Both the position numbers and the translations under genes were made by a program. Source: Notolepis coatsorum (lineage: Eukaryota > Chordata > Actinopteri > Aulopiformes > Paralepididae). From it: a DNA stretch of 64,000 nucleotides. This document shows, in pieces, positions 56,815-64,000 of this stretch (positions within the stretch are counted from its first letter, which is position 1; every line of letters starts with the position of its first letter). The DNA is taken from the NCBI GenBank assembly GCA_963971535.1, contig OZ020593.1, positions 14,127,057 through 14,191,056 of the forward strand. The letters are read 5' to 3'. The notes under the pieces were generated by a model, which did no database searches, was not told the origin of the DNA, and saw only the letters and a program-made list of their open reading frames with translations.

Positions 56815-57795
56815 GTATGGGTACTGTCTCAAAACCTGACTCAAGTAAAAGTCAAAGTATCTGGCTAAAAACACACTTGAGTAAAAGTAAAAAAGTCCTA
56901 CTTTTAAATGTACTTAAGTACTAAAAAGTAAAAGTAATTTTTTTTAAAGGGATAGACCAGGGGTCTCAAACTCATTCCATCATCGGCCAAGTTTTCATTT
57001 TAACTATACATTGCACCAGGTGAGTTAGTTGAAGAGGTGAGCCAATTAGTGAAATCATCAGCTGGTGTTTAGGCAAGGCTGCAATGAAACCAAGCATACA
57101 CTCTGCCCACAATGGAATGTGTTCTGTGATAGACAATGCTGAAATGAAAGAACAGAGGACACTTTTTTGCATTAAAATTATTTAATGCACTTCTCCATTG
57201 AAGGTAAACTAACATGGACAGCATTCACATCACAGCATGAATAATATGACAATATTAAAAACAGAATAATGGTGTATCCTGAATAATATCACAATATTAA
57301 CCACAGCATACTGGAGTACCCTGAATAATATCACAATATTAAAGACAGAATACTGGAGTACCCTGAATAATATCACAATATTAACCACAGCATAATGCCG
57401 ATTTGACTGTCTATTCTTCTGATAGCAGGTGTTTAATCAAAGATCCCCACTTTCTAGTGTTGCACAAGGACCAATCAGCATGGGTATGATTGTGTTCATT
57501 TTCCATTGATGGGGATTTGATTGGCTGTCGCAGGATTAATAACGTTAACGTTAGTTCGGCCAGATAAACAATTCAAATATACTAATTAAAATACTTGGAC
57601 CTGTGAGATTTGTACTTTGTACTTTGTAGGTCTGCATTTTAAATGTAAGGAGTAAAAAGTATGTTTTTTTTCTCTGAAATGTAATGGAGTAAAAGTACAA
57701 AGTATACAAACCTAATAATACTTGAGTAAAGTACAAATCCCCCAAAACAGTACTTAAGTATTGTAACGAAGTACAATTACTCAAGTACTTTACAC
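56815..57795. mobile_element. hAT-like repeat with AGTACTTAAGTA ends
   Basis: Near the left edge ACTTGAGTAAAAGTAAAAAA and at the right ACTCAAGTACTTTACACCCC form the recognisable ends of a common fish hAT-type MITE. Other material (a CCAGGGGTCTCAAACTC end at 56957 and CCTGAATAATATCACAATAT tandem units at 57275-57385) is inserted. Boundaries are approximate. Confidence 0.45.
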
Positions 57796-58495
57796 CCCTG
57801 GTTAAACGTGACCATGTGCCCCCACCCACAGTTGAAAACATTGCGCTAAAGTGCCCTTTTCAAGTTCAAGTTTCTTTAATAGTTGTCATACAGAAGTACA
57901 GAATACTTTCATACAAAATGCTTCTTACTGTTTTACTTTTGAGTGGCGAAAACTAGAGGACGTGCCCATTGGTGCCCTTCCAATGGTCTAAACTTGACCA
58001 TGTGCCCCCACAATTGAAAACATCACGCTAAAGTGCCCTTTTGAGTGGCAAAAGCGAGAGGACGTGCCCTATTGGTGCCCCTCCAATGGTTAAACTTGAC
58101 CATGTGCCCCCCCCCAGTTGAAAATATTGGGCTAAAATGCCCGTTTGAGTGTCGAAAATGAGAGGACATGCCCATTGGTGCCCTTCCAATGGTCTAAACT
58201 TGACCATGTGCCCCCACAGTTGAAAAACATCACGCAAAAGTGCCCCTTTGAGTGAAAAAACTAGAGGATGTGCCCCTCCAATGGTCTAAACTTGACCATG
58301 TGCCCCTACAGTTGAAAACATCGCGCTAAACCTATAGCAAAAGCGAGAGGATGTGCCCATTGGTGCCCTTCCAATGGTTAAACTTGACTATGTGCCCCCA
58401 CAGCTGAAAACATCATGCTAAAAGGGCATTTTGAGTGGCGAAAATGAGAGGACGTGCCCATTGGTGCCCTTCCAATGGTCTAAACTTGACCCAGA
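57796..58495. repeat. ~115-bp satellite, about six units
   Basis: Units contain AAACTTGACCATGTGCCCCC, GTTGAAAACATCGCGCTAAA, GTGCCCTTTTGAGTGGC and GAGAGGACGTGCCCATTGGT. One unit is broken by an 80-bp insert (about 57861-57940). A lone unit is at 3.88 kb. Confidence 0.9.
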
Positions 58496-59000
58496 CGGTT
58501 AAATAATGTCATAAAATAAGGACAACTCACCTTTAGTGCTAATGAAATAGAGTAACATATAGGTCTGAACTTGAGTTGTAGAAAAACACCCGAGATCCAT
58601 AGCCTGAAGTCTTATGTAGATCATAAAGATCCGTTCAGAAATGAGGAGTGATTTTGGTAAACTGTGTACAAAAGAAAATCTCCGTTTTCTCATAGACTTC
58701 AACTAATTCTGCGGTTTTTCTCTTCCTGTTTCCGCTCGTGACTTTTCACCTAGATCCCTGATTCGTACATCCCCAGGTGGGGTATCATTGGAAAGCCACA
58801 CTCATTGGCTACAACCCTGTCATTTTCGAGATTGCCAAATGATTGACGGAACTAGAGCCCCAAGAGTCTGGAGTAGTATTTGCGCAATACCGTGTACTTC
58901 ACGCAAGCCTCACATATCGGCATGTAACTCAAGAACCGCTGAACGGATTTTGTCACCTGAAAGGGCTATCGACAGGCAACTAATGGGGCTTTAATTCGAT
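58496..59000. other. No gene recognised
   Basis: Unique-looking DNA. CCCAGGTGGGGTATCATTGG and ACTCAAGAACCGCTGAACGG near 58770-58945 look like pieces of a dispersed repeat but I cannot classify it. Confidence 0.4.
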
Positions 59001-59149
59001 ATATATATTGAAATATTCTCTCCCCACTGTATGTATATTTCTCGACTCCCACCCACCCACCCCCTCCAAATGTACAGTCTCCTCCCCACTGTATGTATAT
59101 TTCTCGACTCCCACCCACCCACCCCCTCCTAATGTACAGTCCCCTCCCC

Positions 59150-59440
59150 ATCATATGTATATACTCTGTCAGGATCTATGGGTAACAGTACTGTATATTT
59201 GAATACCGTTTATGTCACAAATGTATCAGTACTAAATACCTGTATGTCCCTATGCCATAAATGTCATGTATGTTGTGTATGTCATAAATGTCAATATGAA
59301 TTGAAAATGGGGGACCCTGATGTAAACAAGACAAACGTATTTCTCTGGTCTGCATCCCCTTAACAATTGTGTGTATTGAGCCGTACTGTATTGTACCCAT
59401 TCTGCAATCTGTTAAATAAAGTTTTCATTCATTCATTCAT
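59150..59440 (+). mobile_element. (ATTC)n-tailed retroposon, plus strand
   Basis: Contains CCTTAACAATTGTGTGTATT, GAGCCGTACTGTATTGTACC and TTAAATAAAGTTTTC then (ATTC)3. A tandem TCCCCACTGTATGTATATTT unit is duplicated just upstream (59030-59115). Confidence 0.85.
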
Positions 59441-59499
59441 ACCCAACCCCCCCCCCCCCCCCCCCCCCCCACCCACCCACCCCACCTCCTCAAATGTAC

Positions 59500-59790
59500 A
59501 GTTTCTACGTCAAATGTATACTCTCTTTTCTAGACTCTTTTTGTATCACAAACAGTACTGTATTTGCAAATCTGGTATGTCATAAATGTATAGATGTAGC
59601 AGTACTGTCTATCTGTATGTCGTGTATGTCATGTATGTTATGATGAATTGAAAATGGGGGACACTGATGTAAACAAGACGAAAGTCTTTCTCTGGTCTGC
59701 ATCCCCTTAACAATTGTATGTATTGAGCTGTACTGTACTGTACCCATTCTGCAATCTGTTAATAAAGTTTTCAATCAATCAATCAATCAA
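59500..59790 (+). mobile_element. (ATTC)/(AATC)n-tailed retroposon, plus strand
   Basis: Includes the 5' part ATTTGCAAATCTGGTATGTC and TAGATGTAGCAGTACTGTCT and ends TTAATAAAGTTTTC plus (AATC)4, in head-to-tail arrangement with the preceding copy. Confidence 0.85.
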
Positions 59791-60070
59791 ACCCTTTACT
59801 ATCACACTACCGTCGGTAGTGTGATAGTAAAGGGTTAACCTTCTGTAGTGTGGCAGTGAAAGGGTTAATGACTTTCCCCCTGACTGTATGTCTAGTACAC
59901 CTGTGTCAAATAATTGCAGCTGTGCAAATATTAACCCAATCCTCCAATGGGGTTCCGTCCCCCCAGTCCCCTCTGCTCTGCATATTTAACCCTTTCACTA
60001 CCACACTACAGAAAGTTAACCCTTTCACTACCACGCCGTCTGTAGTCTGTGTGTTTGTGAACGGGTTAAA
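59791..60070. repeat. GGTTAACCCTTTCACTGC motif, loci 3 and 4, with palindrome
   Basis: 59791-59837 is a near-perfect palindrome: AACCCTTTACTATCACACTA then CCG and its reverse complement. It continues with an inverted unit to 59866. Two or three further units are at about 59985-60068. Confidence 0.88.
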
Positions 60071-61265
60071 TTGCAGGAAACAAAAGGTCTGTTGAACAGC
60101 CACTGTAAGGGTCCACCTGTCCCTGGACCTTTCTCCCCTGTCTGTACTCCTCAAGAGCCCCGTCCTTTTCACATTATCTCCCATGGTCTCCCTCCACTCA
60201 TGAACAATATTCCTCTGCCTATTCTAGGACCCTTCCCCCCTGCCTGTACTCTTCAACAACCCCCACATTTACCCCCACCTTTGCACAGACATTTCCCATC
60301 TGTACCTCCCCCTGCTGGACATTCATCTGAACTTCCCCATGTCTCCCTATTGCATACCCTCCTGGTGCACTGGTGTATATTTAATGTCTACATGTCTCTC
60401 TGTGCCCTTCCCCTGCTACATTGTGTCTTGTTCCCTTGTTAATTGTTATTTATTAGTTCCTTGTATGTTGTTTTGTTTACTCTGTCTAGTGTTCAGTCTT
60501 CTTGTGTAGTTAGTTCTGTGTGCTTCCCTGTTTATATTCCCCATTGTGTTTGGTCTTGTGTTTTCCTGTCGCCCTGTGTTAGTTCTGCCTTTCCCTCATG
60601 TGTGTCTCGTTTTGCTAATTGCCCTGCTGTCTCTCTAGTGTTAATTGTTCCCCCTATATCTGGTGTGTGTTTCCCTACTCTTGTTGTCGGTTCATTATTG
60701 GAGTTCCTTGTTTTGAGATCCCTGTCTTGATGTTCCTGAGTATCCTGTCCTTGCTGTTACCCTCGTCCTTGCGCTGTCATTCGTTCCTTGTCTCCCTATT
60801 TTTCAGTAAGTCTAGTTTTTCAGTTTGTATTGTCATCTTTGTTTTCGTTTTTACAGTCTCGTTTTCTTAGTGTTTATTTTGTAGATTAGTTGTGCCTTCC
60901 CCTACCAGCTCTGCTGTGGTTCCTCTGTTGTTTTTGTACCTGCTCTCATTTATGAGATTCCTTGTTTTGGTTGCTACCCTTTTTTGAAGTAAAGAAAATT
61001 TTTGTAATATCTTTGTTGCTGCCCTTGTTTGCAATTGGATTATTTTTGGTTACACTTCACCCCTGGTGTTCAAATTAAAGGAGCAGTGCTCACTTTTGAC
61101 AATCCATATCTACCTCTCCCTCGTATCTGTTTGCGCCTGGGCTCTCTGCTAACACATCCATAACAGCCACACTGAAAATGACGGTGGCCTCATTTTGGAA
61201 CCCATTATGTAATTATTTAAAATGGATATTGAGTTAATGGTTATTAAAGACAGGCCTATTTGAAA
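60071..61265. other. No gene recognised; CT/TG-rich repeat-like DNA
   Basis: Low-complexity TTCCTTGT/CTCTGT-rich text extends from about 60420 to 61010. Frames have no domain. It may be a degenerate LTR-type repeat, unproven. Confidence 0.4.
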
Positions 61266-61269
61266 TAGC

Positions 61270-61600
61270 TATTATGTCACGGTTTGACGTATTGAACCCA
61301 ATGTGCAGATAATGAGACTCGATAGACAGATCTTGTTCAAACCCAGTTTTGGGTATATTTAATAAATATAGAATGGTCGGGTATTCAGGTAGGGGTCGAT
61401 ACACGGAGGGAGCACTCGTACAGTCCAGGGGTGTGCGCGGGACAGGAGAGTCAGACAGGCAGGGGTCAAAGCGGTTACAGGGTAGTTAGCCTGGCAGGGA
61501 TCAAAACGGGTGCAGGTCCTCATACGTTCCGGGAATAGGCAAGGAGAGTTAGGCAGGCAGGCCATCGGGAGCACTGGTGGCCTGGCCTGTGCTGATAAAA
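61270..61600. repeat. LTR-like dispersed repeat fragment
   Basis: It begins near TATGTCACGG and holds TATTTAATAAATA, AGACAGGCAGGGGTCAAAGC and GGCAGGGATCAAAACGGGTG. This style resembles common fish LTR-type repeats, but no partner LTR was found. Confidence 0.35.
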
Positions 61601-61615
61601 AATATATATATATAT

Positions 61616-61778
61616 TAAGGCTGTCAAATATATCTCGTTAATATCGCGTTAACTCCCGATTCTATTAATGCCACTAATTTTTTTAACTCGAGATTAACTA
61701 AATTTTTTTTTTTTTTTTTTAACTAGACTTCACTCAGGTGTATTATTGATGCTCTCATTGATACTATGTTTGTTTCTG

Positions 61779-61818
<40 letters not shown>

Positions 61819-62293
61819 TGTGTGAGATATAGAGAGAGAGGGGGGTGAGAGAGATGAGGAAGGGGCAAAAGAGAAAGAGAGCTGGGAGAGTGTGTGTGTG
61901 AGGGAGAGAGGGGGGTGTGATTAATCAGCCCTTGTGTGGGTGAATGTAACAAGTTCCTAACGTTTTCTTTCCCCTATTATTTCATGCGCACTTTATTCAT
62001 TGTTTTAAATTATTATTTTCTTTTAAGTTATTTTGTGCATCACTCTGTTTTGAATTTGATGCAAATTTGCAATGCATGAGGGTCATCCTTTTGTGTTAAA
62101 TGGCTGCACAAAGCAAGCATTTGTTGACTCGCATGTTGATAAGAGTATTAAAACATGGAACTTGAAAAAGATCTGTTTAAGGTAAAAAAAGAAATTAAAA
62201 ATAAAAATGCGATTAATTTGCGATTAATCGAGTTAACTATGTACAATCATGCGATTAATCGAGTTAAATATTTTAATCGTTTGACAGCACTAA
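61616..62293. mobile_element. hAT-like MITE (TAAGGCTGTCAAA ends)
   Basis: Ends TTAAGGCTGTCAAA and TTTGACAGCACTAA with subterminal GCGTTAACTC/GAGTTAAC and GCGATTAATCG motifs, flanked by AT repeats. A GT/GA tract (61780-61910) sits inside. Confidence 0.78.
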
Positions 62294-62429
62294 TATATAT
62301 ATATATATATATATATTTTTTTTGCAGTCAGGCCAGATAACTTAGAAGCGGGCCAGGCCAGTGTTTCTAGTTGCGGCGACGCGATGGTTAGATAACCTAA
62401 GTGGGGAACAACCAGGAGATCACTGTGAC

Positions 62430-62560
62430 AATCAATCAATCAAAATGTATTTGTATAGCACATTTAGACATGACACTTGTCAACCAAAGTGCTTCACAGT
62501 AAGTCGCATATAGCACAAAAAAAAGTGCTCCTAAAGTATAAGAAACAGACAGAGAGTAAC
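62430..62560 (-). mobile_element. Retroposon 3' tail, minus strand
   Basis: (AATC)n then AAAATGTATTTGTATAGCAC and CAAAGTGCTTCACAG, the reversed 3' end of a common teleost LINE/SINE. Confidence 0.65.
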
Positions 62561-63499
62561 GCAGTCTAAACAGTCATAACTCTTTTATTCAACTTCAGCC
62601 CTGAGCATAACTATTTTTATTTTTAGATGTTTTGTTTTTTTCTAATGTCAGATTAAAAATGAAATACTCCCACTTTTCTGAAAAGAGTTGTTAAATCTGA
62701 CATTACAAAAAGTCCATCAAAATCAGTGTTGTTGCTAATCAGTAAATTTCGCAGAGTACATTTTACTCAATCTGAGTCCATTTGAGCCCAAGTGAGTACA
62801 ATTTTACTCAGTTTGAGTCAAATGTACTCAGTTGAGTAAAATTTACTCAGCGAAATGTACTGTGACACATGCTAGGCTGTAATAACCCCCCCAGAAAAAT
62901 CCACTTTGCATTTGATATATTGAAGATATTTAATTCTTTGTGTTTTTTTTAACAATCATTTGTGATGCCATCACACACACTGGCATTTAAAGGGCCAGAA
63001 TGCAGGAAATTAAGTCTTTGTAACAAATTAATGTCCTGGTGGGGGGGACCCCGCTTAAAAAGTGGCCTGACTGGGACTATATTTCGCACTATTATTTCCC
63101 GGCCTGAATTATTTCCCCAGTCCGGCCCTGCAGGCAGGGGTCCGAGCACGTCTTTGTCAAGAGCCAGAGAACAGGGTGGGGGGAGAGAGACAGAGCCTGA
63201 AACAGAGATACACTTCCTCACCAAATGTGAAAAATATAAATAAATTAGAGAAACGCATTTAATTTTTTTTTTTTTATTAATAACAAAAGGTTTTCTTAAA
63301 CTATCAGATACAGAAAAAACGACCAGTCCTACTAGGGGAGGACTCAACAAGCTGTGAGCTAGCAGCAGTCTATGCCATAAACTGAGGGACAGTGAGTGAC
63401 AGTCACCTGACACACGTTTAACTGTAATATTTGATGTTTTGATGATATTGTACTTTGATATCTGTTTTGTAATTCATGTTTAATGTTAATATTAATAAT

Positions 63500-63539
<40 letters not shown>

Positions 63540-63560
63540 TGTTTGTCTGTCTGTCTCCCT

Positions 63561-63592
<32 letters not shown>

Positions 63593-64000
63593 GTGGTTTC
63601 CAAAGGAAGACAAATTTATTTTGGTGACCTTCCCATCAGGACTCTGCCCACATCCATTGAATTGAAATTGAATTGATTGAAAACTTTAATGAGCAGAATG
63701 GGTACATCAGGGTCCCCCATTGTTTGTTTGAGTTTGCCAGACAATAGCTCTCAGAATCCTAAAGTAATTCTTTTTCCACAAATGTGCTCCTTTACTGTTA
63801 TACTGCTAGTTTGAAGAGGGGCATGTAAGCCAGTGAATTAGAAACGGCGAACAAATAAAACATTGTTCCACTTGAGTATTGAATATGACAGCAGTGGTCC
63901 CTATTTAGAGATCAGATTGAAGCAAAAGCCTTAAAACGTTGTCCCCTTCTTGTAGCAATTTACCTCAGACAAAAGGAACTCCTTGAGAATGATGGCCATG
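62561..64000. other. No gene; GA/CT tract and retroposon scrap
   Basis: TTTACTCAGTTTGAGTCAAA-like imperfect repeats (62755-62860), a GA then CT tract (63505-63592), and a short minus-strand (ATTC)-type retroposon scrap (about 63660-63720). No coding region is recognised. Confidence 0.5.

Overview
The window is vertebrate nuclear DNA, most likely from a ray-finned (teleost) fish. It is packed with microsatellites, fish-type tRNA-derived SINEs, L1-, Tx1- and L2/CR1-like LINEs, many short hAT-type elements with 8-bp target duplications, and one nearly complete endogenous retrovirus (ERV) with a gammaretrovirus-like layout. I recognise no host protein-coding gene; almost all long reading frames belong to transposable elements or are read through simple repeats.

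Layout. 1-7.4 kb: LINE fragments, two foldback elements, nested hAT-like MITEs and a GT array. 7.4-14.8 kb: a 5'-truncated L1-like LINE with an exact target duplication, itself broken by a 740-bp hAT element (inside the codons of the catalytic YADD motif), a MULE-like element (9-bp duplication) and a 3.1-kb hAT element (8-bp duplication). 17.2-37.8 kb: a Tx1-like LINE sitting in a (TC)n tract. Its ORF2 is split by a DNA transposon with terminal inverted repeats, and that transposon is split by a 13.8-kb ERV with 523-bp LTRs and a GGAC target duplication. 38-64 kb: SINEs, a 44-bp minisatellite, polypyrimidine DNA, a second copy of the 740-bp hAT family, more MITEs, a roughly 115-bp satellite and many copies of one (ATTC)n-tailed retroposon.

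ERV. Order: LTR, primer-binding site, a very long repeat-rich leader, gag (606 codons), an in-frame UAG, pro-RT-RNase H-integrase, env (680 codons), a triplicated 3' repeat, polypurine tract, LTR. LTRs are nearly identical and gag and env are open, so the insertion looks recent.

Main discovery candidate. The integrase frame is broken between its HHCC zinc-binding domain and its catalytic core by 975 bp (31748-32722) without a useful ORF. The insert has the hallmarks of a group I self-splicing intron: the upstream coding part ends in U, the insert ends in G, an internal guide sequence pairs with the last six upstream bases with a U.G wobble exactly at the junction, and pairings equivalent to P3, P4, P5, P6, P7 (including the conserved UAUAGUC) and P8 occur in the canonical order. 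A group I intron inside a vertebrate retroviral pol gene would be highly unusual; I know of no precedent but could not search for one.
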